NCBI GenBank assembly: GCA_017555455.1 | Contig: JAFZGJ010000076.1 | Span: forward strand, 1-34,680 | Origin: Lachnospiraceae bacterium | GTDB taxonomy: Bacteria > Bacillota > Clostridia > Lachnospirales > Lachnospiraceae | DNA: 34,680 nt | Direction: 5' to 3' | Shown: positions 1 to 8,300 of the stretch, piece by piece | How positions within the stretch are numbered: position 1 is the stretch's first letter | Layout of the letters: every line of letters begins with the position of its first letter | The notes under the pieces: generated by a model | What the model saw: only the letters and a program-made list of their open reading frames with translations | The model's database searches: none | What the model was told of the DNA's origin: nothing | Translations under genes and position numbers: made by a program

Positions 1-87
1 CGCCATAGCTCCAAGCGCATCAATAAAATAGCGCTTTACCGAAATTTCAATATTCTTTTTCTTAAAAAAATCTTTTATCTTTTCCAT
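1..87 (-). CDS. N-terminus of a probable PTS EIIC/PfoR-like membrane protein (partial)
   Basis: Only the first 29 codons are present; the gene runs off the left edge. The reading frame from the ATG at 87 is open to base 1, and a GGAG ribosome site lies about 7 bases upstream. The peptide begins MEKIKDFFKKKNIEISVKR and continues YFIDALGAMA, a basic amphipathic start followed by the opening of a hydrophobic segment. I recognise this as resembling the N-terminus of PTS EIIC_2/PfoR-type membrane proteins, but from so short a piece this is a recollection of family style, not a proof. A complete sequence would settle it. Confidence 0.5.
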   Translation of the reverse strand, partial: MEKIKDFFKKKNIEISVKRYFIDALGAMA

Positions 88-209
88 AAATGCTCCATTA
101 ATATAAAATACTAACTAATTATTTTATTCATTTCAATTTTTATTATTTCTTATTTTACCATACTTCATTTAGATTCTGTATTTAAAATTGCATCATTAAT
201 CGCTGCCCG

Positions 210-252
210 TAATTGGTCGCTTCGCACCCAATTACTACGCGCGCATGCGCGC
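210..252. repeat. Nested inverted repeats including a perfect GC palindrome
   Basis: GTAATTGG (210-217) is matched by CCAATTAC (228-235) across a 10-base loop. It is followed by the 14-bp palindrome GCGCGCATGCGCGC at 239-252. The block is far more GC-rich than its surroundings. It could be a dispersed palindromic element or a structured transcript end; copies elsewhere in the genome would decide. Confidence 0.4.
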
Positions 253-259
253 TATAAAT

Positions 260-302
260 AAAAGGCAAATCAAAACAAGTAAACTTGTATGATTTGCCTT
301 TT
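260..302 (-). terminator. Terminator after guaA
   Basis: A 12-bp stem (260-271 with 291-302) encloses a second inverted repeat (275-280 with 283-288). Read on the minus strand, the stem ends in CCTTTTATTTAT. It lies about 30 bases beyond the guaA stop codon. Confidence 0.75.
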
Positions 303-333
303 CCTTTATTTGCATCGTTTATTGCGTTCGCAA

Positions 334-1626
334 TTATTCAAACTCAATCGTAGCCACCGGCTTAGGAGTGATTTCGTAACATACTCTGCTTACAGAAGGA
401 ACTTCTGCTGTAATTCTTGCACAGATGTTTTCTAAGATATCATAGTCGATTCTTTCAATGGAAGCTGTCATAGCATCAATCGTGTTAACAGCTCTGATAA
501 CAACCATGTAACCCATACTTCTTTCATGATTTCTAACACCTACTGCTTTGAAATCCGGTACTACTGTGAAGTACTGCCATACTTTTTTGTCTAAACCTGT
601 TTTTGCAAATTCTTCACGAAGGATTGCATCAGATTCACGAAGTGCTTCTAATCTGTCACGTGTGATAGCACCAAGACATCTTACACCAAGTCCAGGACCC
701 GGGAATGGCTGACGATAAACCATTTCTGCAGGAAGACCAAGTTCTACACCACAAGCACGAACTTCATCTTTGAATAACTGTGCTAATGGTTCAACCAATG
801 CGAACTGTAAATCTTCAGGAAGACCACCTACGTTGTGGTGAGATTTTACAACTTTTGCAGTCTTTGTACCACTTTCAATGATGTCTGGGTAAATAGTACC
901 CTGTCCTAAGAATTCAATTCCTTCTAATTTTCTAGCTTCTTCTTCGAATACACGAATGAATTCGCTACCGATAATTTTTCTCTTTTCTTCCGGATCAGCA
1001 ACGCCTTCCAATTTTCCTAAGAAACGATCAGTAGCATCTACATATACAAGATTAGCGTCTAACTGTTTTCCAAAAACTTCTACTACATTTTCAGATTCAT
1101 TTTTACGCATAAGACCATGATTTACATGAACACAAGTAAGCTGTTTGCCAATTGCTTTGATTAAAAGTGCAGCTACTACAGAAGAGTCTACACCACCGGA
1201 TAAAGCAAGTAACACTTTCTTGTCACCAACCTGACGACGGATAATTTCTACCTGATCAGCAATAAAGTTCTTCATGTTCCAATTTGCTTCAGATTTACAT
1301 ACATCGAAAACAAATGCTTTCATTTCTTCCTCTGTTGGAAGTGCAGAGAACTGTTTTTCACATTTGCTCTGTGGATAGTCGATAGAAATCATTGGAATTC
1401 CTAAATCATAAAGAACATCCAATACCACAACTTCTTCACCATCTACAACGCGGTTTTCACCACCGTTTAAAATAATACCTTTAACGTTTTCTAATTTACC
1501 TAATTCTTCAGGTGTAATATCATGTGGATGAATTTCACTGTAAACACCCATATCACGAATCTGTCGAGCAACAACAGTATTTTCTGTACTGCCAAGGTCA
1601 AGAATAACAATCATGTCCTGTTTCAT
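334..1626 (-). CDS. guaA: GMP synthase with a truncated, catalytically dead glutaminase domain
   Basis: Converts XMP to GMP in purine synthesis, using ATP and ammonia. The synthetase half is intact: the PP-loop SGGVDSS at residues 143-149, the QGTIYPDIIESG and SHHNVGGLPED segments, RQPFPGPGLGVRCLG, and the C-terminal dimerisation domain ending KPVATIEFE. The N-terminal class I glutaminase domain is only about 110 residues instead of about 190. It starts normally (ILDLGS, IHPHD, GIILNGGE) but at residues 77-85 reads GIPMISIDY where functional enzymes have the nucleophile in GICYG. The following part with the catalytic His and Glu is missing. At 430 residues it is about 80-90 shorter than usual. 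It should therefore depend on free ammonia or on a separate glutaminase (inference). The start has AAAGGAG about 8 bases upstream. It is a single-gene unit with its own terminator. Confidence 0.9.
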   Translation of the reverse strand: MKQDMIVILDLGSTENTVVARQIRDMGVYSEIHPHDITPEELGKLENVKGIILNGGENRVVDGEEVVVLDVLYDLGIPMISIDYPQSKCEKQFSALPTEEEMKAFVFDVCKSEANWNMKNFIADQVEIIRRQVGDKKVLLALSGGVDSSVVAALLIKAIGKQLTCVHVNHGLMRKNESENVVEVFGKQLDANLVYVDATDRFLGKLEGVADPEEKRKIIGSEFIRVFEEEARKLEGIEFLGQGTIYPDIIESGTKTAKVVKSHHNVGGLPEDLQFALVEPLAQLFKDEVRACGVELGLPAEMVYRQPFPGPGLGVRCLGAITRDRLEALRESDAILREEFAKTGLDKKVWQYFTVVPDFKAVGVRNHERSMGYMVVIRAVNTIDAMTASIERIDYDILENICARITAEVPSVSRVCYEITPKPVATIEFE

Positions 1627-1671
1627 CTGTTTATCTCCTTTTAAAATAAGTTCACAAAACTCTACCCTTTC

Positions 1672-1700
1672 ATTTTATTACAAATAGCAATTTATGAAAA
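1672..1700 (-). promoter_or_regulatory. Candidate promoter for guaA
   Basis: On the minus strand TTTTCA and TAAAAT are separated by 17 bases, placing a transcript start about 40 bases before the guaA ATG. The -35 box is weak. No purine-riboswitch-like fold was seen between here and the gene. Confidence 0.35.
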
Positions 1701-1866
1701 GTTTTTTTTCAACAACAAATTATCTTTTTCAAGATTTTTTTATTATATACTTCTCAATAATCACTTGCAATATTTTTTTTGCTTTTTTTATTTGTAAAAA
1801 CCTGCCAGTCTTGATTGCTCTTCTACCCAACCCATTATCTCTAATAACCAAAAATATCTTAAGTTA

Positions 1867-2910
1867 TTACTGTTTCAAGATATCTTTTACTACATCCTCT
1901 TCAATCTTAAACTCAACCACACCCATATATGCAGGTGCAACCTCAGCTTCATTAAAACTTATCACCAATTTTTCTTCTTCATTTAAATAGAAAGTGGTCT
2001 CCTCTGTAATGGATTGGAAATTCCATTCTTCCATTTCTTCTTCTAGCCAATAGCATACATTATCATCTGCTTCCATCTGTTCCCGCATCTGCCGTTTAAT
2101 CTCTTCACTGATTACCGTAATATAATCTGCACCTTCCTTAAATAAATCTTTCAACTGCAACTGTTTTCCGGTTGCCATATCAATAGTATAAAAATAATTC
2201 CATTCATATCCGCTTCCGGCCGCCTGAAAACAAAGAAGTTTTAGAGTAAAATATTTATCATTGTCCGCTACTACTTCACTCTTAACAACCAAATCGTGAT
2301 ATCCCATTTCTTCCTGCAAATGAGTTTCGAATTCTGCAATCAGATTTTCTGTAATTTCTTCCACCTGTACATTAATATCGTCCACACTATTCTTAAGAGT
2401 TTCCTTCACTTCCATGCTATCATTAAAAGTTTCCTCTGCTTCCATTTCTTCCATGCTGTTATTAACATTCTCCTCCACTGCCACATCCATGGCTTCTTCC
2501 ACTTCATAATAGCTATCTTCCAATACAATCTTCCCTGTCTCACCCCTGGCAACTTCCAGCTTCCCAACTTCTACATCCGCCTGATGCCTTTCGTCTTCGT
2601 ACTTGTAATCACGCCATGTCACCAGTTCTATCAAATTTCCCAAAACCGGAACTCTTCCCATAGCATAGGCAACACTTGGGGATATATTTGGTAAAATAAT
2701 AAATACCGCCATCACAGCTGCCGCATTTGCAGCAAATCTTGCCGCAGCTCTCTTACGTTGCTCTTTTCGATTATCCATTTTTCCTTTTTCAATGGCCCGT
2801 TTCAACTTATCCAGTTGTTCCTCCGGCATTTTTACATCCATATATCTTTCTTTCAATGAATCCAATTCCTTTATCTCTATATTTTCTATGTTAATTATTT
2901 TATCTTCCAT
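1867..2910 (-). CDS. RsiV-like membrane anti-sigma factor
   Basis: Predicted to hold the ECF sigma factor encoded just upstream at the membrane until an envelope signal releases it. The N-terminal ~55 residues are cytoplasmic and charged. A hydrophobic segment (about 57-82, AANAAAVMAVFIILP) spans the membrane. An acidic, low-complexity stretch (about 130-200) with repeated N-S-M/V-E/D units follows. The C-terminal part (about 210-345) resembles the DUF3298/RsiV extracellular domain, for example YFYTIDMATGKQLQLKDLF and VISFNEAEVAPAYMG. In Bacillus subtilis RsiV this domain binds lysozyme; whether this one does is unknown. I prefer the ATG at 2910 (AAAGGAAG 8 bases upstream) over an in-frame TTG at 2964 that has a poorer site. 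There are 85 bases between the sigma stop and this start. Confidence 0.75.
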   Translation of the reverse strand: MEDKIINIENIEIKELDSLKERYMDVKMPEEQLDKLKRAIEKGKMDNRKEQRKRAAARFAANAAAVMAVFIILPNISPSVAYAMGRVPVLGNLIELVTWRDYKYEDERHQADVEVGKLEVARGETGKIVLEDSYYEVEEAMDVAVEENVNNSMEEMEAEETFNDSMEVKETLKNSVDDINVQVEEITENLIAEFETHLQEEMGYHDLVVKSEVVADNDKYFTLKLLCFQAAGSGYEWNYFYTIDMATGKQLQLKDLFKEGADYITVISEEIKRQMREQMEADDNVCYWLEEEMEEWNFQSITEETTFYLNEEEKLVISFNEAEVAPAYMGVVEFKIEEDVVKDILKQ

Positions 2911-2995
2911 ATCTTTCTTCCTTTCACGGCTATCAATATCTTTTACTGAAATATTTCCTGTCAACAGTTGTCCTATCTCCCTGCCATTACTGTTT

Positions 2996-3502
2996 TCACT
3001 CAGCCATATGTAATTGCAGTTTTTTCATACTCCTGTATAACCTGCTTTTCACAGTACTGATATTTTCATCTAAAATTTCTGCAATCTCCTCCAGTTTTTT
3101 ATCTTCAAAATATTTCATGGTAATAATTGCTTTATCCTGTTGGGGTAAAGAATCAAGAGCTCTTTGTAAATCTATATTCACATATTCATCTTCCGCACTC
3201 TCTGCCTCATATCCCCTGCTCTCCTGAAGAAATTCATAGGACTCGTTTTTCGGCTGACGCAGGTGTGCATAGATTTCGTTTAACATAATCCGATAAATCC
3301 AGGTCTTTGCATATTCCTGCTGCCGCAAGGTATGACTGCTGCGCAATGCTTTGTAAGCACCATTCTGCACAATATCTCCGGCATCTGCTTCATTTTTCAC
3401 ATAGCTATATGCCAACCGATAATATTGTTCGTATTGCTCTAACAGTATTTCCTCTACAAGCTGTTCATTTGTTTTTTTCTTTTTCCCACTGATCAGTTGC
3501 AA
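2996..3502 (-). CDS. ECF-type RNA polymerase sigma factor (SigV-like)
   Basis: A 168-residue group IV sigma factor. Region 2 covers about residues 20-90 (YRLAYSYVKNEADAGDIVQ, then TWIYRIMLNEIYAHLR). Region 4 covers about 110-165 and includes the helix-turn-helix LEEIAEILDENISTVKSRLYR. Pairing with a DUF3298/RsiV-type anti-sigma gene downstream fits the SigV-like ECF group, which responds to cell-envelope attack. The start is TTG at 3502, with AGGGGG seven bases upstream and no later Met before region 2. I could not find a convincing autoregulatory ECF promoter upstream. Confidence 0.85.
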   Translation of the reverse strand: MQLISGKKKKTNEQLVEEILLEQYEQYYRLAYSYVKNEADAGDIVQNGAYKALRSSHTLRQQEYAKTWIYRIMLNEIYAHLRQPKNESYEFLQESRGYEAESAEDEYVNIDLQRALDSLPQQDKAIITMKYFEDKKLEEIAEILDENISTVKSRLYRSMKKLQLHMAE

Positions 3503-3684
3503 TTTTCTTCCCCCTATTGTTCCCTGTTATCTTCGCTTGTATTTTCTTTCATTTTTGTATTACATTCCAAACATAACATTTACTTTGTCTTTTGGTTAAC
3601 CACTACTTATTTAGATATTGATTTTATCAAAAAAGTTTCATTACAACATACTTTCAAACATTTTTTGATTCTAATAATTTTTCA

Positions 3685-3713
3685 TTGCATCTCACTTATA
3701 TTTTTATTATTCT
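3685..3713 (+). promoter_or_regulatory. Candidate glnA promoter
   Basis: TTGCAT, a 17-base spacer and TATTCT. Transcription would start near 3720, giving an untranslated leader of about 128 bases. Confidence 0.4.
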
Positions 3714-3764
3714 ATATATATGAACATCTTAAAATATCTACTTGGATATCCTTAAATTGTAATT

Positions 3765-3797
3765 AATATTTATGCTTAAAAACCATGCATAAATATT
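3765..3797 (+). promoter_or_regulatory. Perfect 11-bp inverted repeat in the glnA leader
   Basis: AATATTTATGC (3765-3775) is the exact reverse complement of GCATAAATATT (3787-3797), with an 11-base loop. It lies in the predicted untranslated leader, about 50 bases before the glnA start. It could be an RNA hairpin or a binding site for a dimeric regulator. The loop is too large for the hexaloop pair that ANTAR antiterminators bind. Confidence 0.5.
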
Positions 3798-3847
3798 TCT
3801 TTTCGGTCCAAGAATATCTGAATAGCAAAATACCAGGAGGTACAAAA

Positions 3848-5272
3848 ATGGCAAAGACAGCTATGGATATCATGAATCTTATTAAAGAACAGGATATCAA
3901 AATGATTGACTTCAAAATTGTAGACATCAACGGGCAGTATCGTCACGTAACCATCCCTGCTTCACAGTTTAGTGAAGATACTTTAAAAGATGGTATCGGA
4001 TTTGACGCATCCAACTATGGCTATGCTGTAGTAGAAAAAAGTGACATGGTATTTATCCCTGATTTAGATACTGCTATGGTAGATCCTTTCTGCCAGATTC
4101 CGACTTTATCTATTTCCGGAAATGCTATGATTATTGATTATCCTGAAAACCGTCCTTTAGACCAGTATCCAAGAAATATTGTTCAAGCTGCAGAACAGTA
4201 TATGAAAGACAGCGGTATCGCAGATACTATGCTGATTCTTCCTGAATTTGAATTCCATTTATTTGACAATGTTGGTTGGAACGTACAACCTAACAGCATT
4301 GGCGTAGATATTGACGTAGAGCAGGCATACTGGAACAGTGATAGCGAAGGACAGGGCAATATCGTTGCTCACCAAAAAGCTTATCATATTGCAAAACCAT
4401 TTGACAGAAGCTACGAATGCCGTTCCGAAATGTGCCTCGAAATGGAAAAAGCTGGCATCCCGATTAAATACCACCATCCGGAAGTTGGCGCAGCAGGTCA
4501 GTTTGAAATCGAACCTATGTTAGGTCAGATGTCCAAAATGGCAGATGCTACCATGATGATTAAATATATCATTCATAATACCGCTTTAAAATACGGAAAG
4601 GTTGCAACCTTTATGCCAAAACCGGTTTACAACGAAGCCGGAAACGGTATGCATGTTCATATGTTATTATTAAAAGATGGACAACCTGTTTTCTCTGATG
4701 ACAACGGATATTCCCATTTAAGTGAAACAGCTCATTACTTCATGGGTGGCTTGTTAAAGCACATTAGCTCTTTATGTGCTCTTACTAACCCAAGTACCAA
4801 CTCCTTCAAACGTTTGGTACCGGGCTTTGAAGCTCCTGTAACCGTAGGTTATGCAACTTCCAACAGAAGTGCTGTTATCCGTATTCCTGCTTATGCAAAA
4901 ACACCTGAATTACGTCGTTTCGAACTTCGTAACCCGGATGCAACATGTAACCCATACCTTTGCTACGCAGCTCTTCTTATGGCTGGTTTAGATGGTGTAA
5001 AAAATAAAATTGATCCACATGCAAATGGATGGGGACCATACGACATGAACTTATATCATCTTCCGGAAGAAGAAAAGAAAAAATTAAAAGGCCTTCCAAC
5101 TTCCTTAGACGCAGCATTAGATGCTTTGGAAGCTGATCACGACTACTTAACCGCTGGTGGAGTATTCCCGGAACATTTAATCAAAAACTTTATCGCTGTT
5201 AAGAGAAAAGAATGTGCCGAAATGGCTAAGATTCCTCATCCGGCTGAGTTTGATCGTTATTTTAATCTTTAA
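3848..5272 (+). CDS. glnA: Glutamine synthetase, type I
   Basis: Makes glutamine from glutamate, ammonia and ATP; the main ammonia-assimilating enzyme. It is 474 residues, the normal size for a GSI dodecamer subunit. Visible family marks are the beta-grasp N-terminus, LPEFEFHLF (metal-binding glutamates), the GQFEIEP and GNGMHVHM segments, NPSTNSFKRLVPGFEAP, NRSAVIRIP and the RRFELRNPDATCNPYL block. Tyr403 in NLYHLP occupies the place of the adenylylated tyrosine of the GSI-beta class, which suggests but does not prove control by adenylylation. The start chosen is the ATG at 3848 with AGGAGG 7 bases upstream. A 21-codon upstream extension (from 3785) crosses the leader hairpin and lacks a ribosome site. 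Confidence 0.95.
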   Translation: MAKTAMDIMNLIKEQDIKMIDFKIVDINGQYRHVTIPASQFSEDTLKDGIGFDASNYGYAVVEKSDMVFIPDLDTAMVDPFCQIPTLSISGNAMIIDYPENRPLDQYPRNIVQAAEQYMKDSGIADTMLILPEFEFHLFDNVGWNVQPNSIGVDIDVEQAYWNSDSEGQGNIVAHQKAYHIAKPFDRSYECRSEMCLEMEKAGIPIKYHHPEVGAAGQFEIEPMLGQMSKMADATMMIKYIIHNTALKYGKVATFMPKPVYNEAGNGMHVHMLLLKDGQPVFSDDNGYSHLSETAHYFMGGLLKHISSLCALTNPSTNSFKRLVPGFEAPVTVGYATSNRSAVIRIPAYAKTPELRRFELRNPDATCNPYLCYAALLMAGLDGVKNKIDPHANGWGPYDMNLYHLPEEEKKKLKGLPTSLDAALDALEADHDYLTAGGVFPEHLIKNFIAVKRKECAEMAKIPHPAEFDRYFNL

Positions 5273-5278
5273 AAACAG

Positions 5279-5313
5279 CAGTGGCTGTGCCAATCGGCAC
5301 AGCCACACTTTTT
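5279..5313. terminator. Bidirectional terminator between glnA and the ABC permease gene
   Basis: An 11-bp GC-rich stem (5281-5291 with 5296-5306) with a four-base AATC loop. It is followed by ACTTTTTGTC on the plus strand and by CTGCTGTTTTT on the minus strand, so it can serve both converging genes. Confidence 0.85.
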
Positions 5314-5317
5314 GTCT

Positions 5318-8300
5318 TTATTCCACACTCTTCAATGCTTCTACCGGGTCAATCACATCCAAACTTCTATCTGTCAAAAATTGTACTATGAACGCAAATA
5401 CTAAGGCAATTCCCCCTGCAATAAAATAACTTCTGTCGTAAATCGTTACCGCGAAATAAATGGAAGGCATATTTAAAATATCTGTTAACATGGAACTTAA
5501 AACAGCTCCCACCGGCAAACCCATTAAGATACCCATGGTTGTTAAAATTAAGGTTTCCTTATTTACATAAGAATGTACTTCCTTATCATAAAAACCTAAT
5601 ACTTTAATGGTTGCTAATTCTCTTTCCCGCTCTGAAATATTAATAGATGCCAAAGTAAATAATACCACAAATGCCAGACAGGCTGCCAATACCAATACTA
5701 CATACACCACAATATTAATCAAAGTAAATGCCTGTGAAAAGGTTCCTTTCAAATCCTCTGTACTTACTGACGAAAGAATCCAATCCTCCTCTGCCAACTT
5801 ATTGGAAAAGGAAATCTGGTCAGTACAATCCTCAGAAAGATTTGCCAAAATTCCATTAGGCTCATAAACTCCGAAAATTTCTTCATAGGCAGATTCCGAC
5901 ATATAAATATTATTTCCCAAATAATTTTTTACAAGAGAAGTTACAACCACTTCTTCCTGGGTTAAATCTAATTTTTGGATGTATGCTGTATCTCCTACTT
6001 CTAATTTTAAAATCTTGGAAGCATTTTCTGTCAGGTAAATTCCGCCACTTCCAATCTTTATAGGCTCTTCCTTCTCATTTTTCAAAGTAAAATACTTACT
6101 GATATCTACTCCGTCAGGTAAAACCATTAACTGGACCTTCTCTGATTCTTTATCTTCATTCTTTAGCTTTACTGATTCCACCTGAATATTTAAATATTCT
6201 TCAACCTCTGTACTTTCTTCCATATAAGAAATTAACTTATCATTGTCATCCGCACTTGTAGCAGCCAATAAATCATAGCTGTAGACATTCTCATACTGTA
6301 ACGGCATCAACTCTGAAACAGAGTCCTTAATTGCCAACCCAAAAACCAACAATGCGGTACATCCCATAATTCCAAAAAGTGTCATAAACATTCTTTTTTT
6401 ATAACGGAACAGATTTCTCGCTGTTACTTTATTTAAGAATGACATTCGTTTCCATAATGGTTTAATGTATTCCAAAAATACTCTGGAACCTTCTTTAGGT
6501 GCTTTTGGTCTCATAAGGTGCGCCGGCACATGCTTTAATTCAGAATAACAGGCAACCAGGGCCGCTCCTGCAATACCTACAATAAAAAACAAACCGCTTA
6601 AAGTTCCGCTGATTACTTCAAATTTCAAAAGATAGCTTGGAATATAATACATTACCCGAAAGAAAACAAACAAGATTTCCGGCAGTATAATAAATCCTCC
6701 CACATCTCCAAGAATGGCGCCTAAAACACTGGCTCCCAAAGCATATATTACATATTTTCTTCTGATTTCACTATCTGTAAAACCTAATGCTTTATAAGTA
6801 CCGATTAATCCTCGTTCCTCTTCTACCATTCGGGTTACGGTAGTTAAACTGATTAAAATTGCTACTACAAAGAACACCACAGTAAATACGGTTGATAGAG
6901 ATTCAATACTGGCCGTATCACTGTCTACGTTGACATAACCGCTAAGAGAAGTTCTATCCTGCACATACCATTTCGTCATATCAATATCAGAAACTTTTTG
7001 TTTCGCTTCCGCAATTTTATCTTCCGCCTTAGCTCTTTCCTCCTGATATTCCAATTTATGTTCTGCCAGTTCCTGTTCCCCTTCTGCCAGGTCACGCTCT
7101 CCATCCCGAAGTTCCTTCTCTCCTTTAATTAACTCTTTTTCCCCGTCAATTAATTCCTGTTCACCTTCCAGCAATTCCAGTTCGCCTTCCAGTAAATCCT
7201 GTTCGGCTTCAGCAATTTCTATCCACTTATCTGCAATTTCCTGCAGTGCCTTTTGCTCATTTTCATCCAGCTCTTTAACACCATCTCTCCATTTCTGATA
7301 GTTGGAACTTACTTCCTCTCTTCCCTTACTAAGCTGTTCCCTACCGCTTCTTAATTCATCTTCCGCCTTATTAATATCCTTCCAGGCATCCTCTATCTGT
7401 GCAAGGGCACTTGCTTTTTCTGTTTCAAATTGTGCTAAAGCGCCATTTAAAACCTGTGTAGTAGCATTACAGGTGGCAATACCGGTAGCCAGAGTAAAAA
7501 GATTTTTCGTATCATCTCCGGCTTCTTTATCTTCCTCATCCTTTGGCATATCCCACCCTAAAATCATAAGTGTTCCGTTTACGGTACTAAGCTCTTCTTT
7601 TTTACTTTCAATTAAATCAAGGTCGGCCTCAGATTGATTTAGCAATTCTTGCAATTCAGTTTCCAAATTTTCCTTTTGTATATTTAAATTATTTTCCGTA
7701 ACTCCAAAATTTGTAAGTATTGCTTGTTTTTCTCCTATGCTTTTTGCAATAACTGCATTTAATATCTCCGTAACCGTTCCATAAGAATAGTTATTGTTAG
7801 GATTTATTTGAACATTATTAGTAGCTGCTTCCTGCATTTTATCATGAATAGCATCCTGCATTTGTGTTTCATTCATGGATGTTTCTGCATTCATCTGTTC
7901 TGCTATAAGCGGCAAAACCAACATTTCCGTTTGTAATACATATTCTTCCCACGCTTCTTCCATAGAAATCATTATATTATCCGGTAATAACGGAATACTA
8001 ATTTCTTTACTTACTGCCCATTCATCTTCTCCTTGCATATTTCTAAACAATAGCTTTATTTGTTCCAAATTGGTTTCTAATTCTGCAATTAATTTCTCAT
8101 TCTCCGAAACCTTTTTATCCAGCAATGCCTTAGCGCCATCCAGCTTCGTCTTAGCCTCTTTTTCCTTCTGAATGAGTTCCTCTTTTCCATCCTCCAGCTG
8201 AGCTTCACCCATATTCAACTGCTTTTCCGCCTGATTCAGCTGATACCAGGCATCATCCAATTTTACCTGAGCATCCGCTAACTCTTTTCTGGCATTAGCG

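Larger units (their letters stand above)
88..333. other. Intergenic region with palindromes
   Basis: No gene is visible here. It holds an 8-bp inverted repeat (210-217 with 228-235), a perfect 14-bp GC palindrome (239-252) and the guaA terminator hairpin (260-302). The first half (88-180) is very AT-rich and should carry the promoter of the leftmost gene, but I could not pick one out. Confidence 0.5.
3503..3847. other. Divergent intergenic region between the sigma gene and glnA
   Basis: AT-rich and without a credible gene. It contains the glnA promoter candidate (3685-3713), an 11-bp leader hairpin (3765-3797) and the glnA ribosome site. The sigma-factor promoter must also lie here but was not identified. 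Confidence 0.5.

Noticed and set aside
1722-1743. Short hairpin with T-run on the plus strand
   Set aside because: Only a five-pair AT-rich stem and no plus-strand gene upstream to terminate.
1627-1866. Possible purine riboswitch before guaA
   Set aside because: No conserved three-way junction cores could be found; the leader from the promoter candidate is only about 40 bases.
1694-1990. 98-codon plus-strand frame near the anti-sigma gene
   Set aside because: Phe/Ile-rich product of AT-rich spacer overlapping the real gene on the other strand; no start signals.
3497-3766. 89-codon plus-strand frame between the sigma gene and glnA
   Set aside because: Hydrophobic AT-driven sequence covering the glnA promoter region, with no ribosome site.
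3785-3847. Upstream start for glutamine synthetase
   Set aside because: The extension runs across the leader hairpin and has no ribosome site; the ATG at 3848 has AGGAGG at ideal distance.
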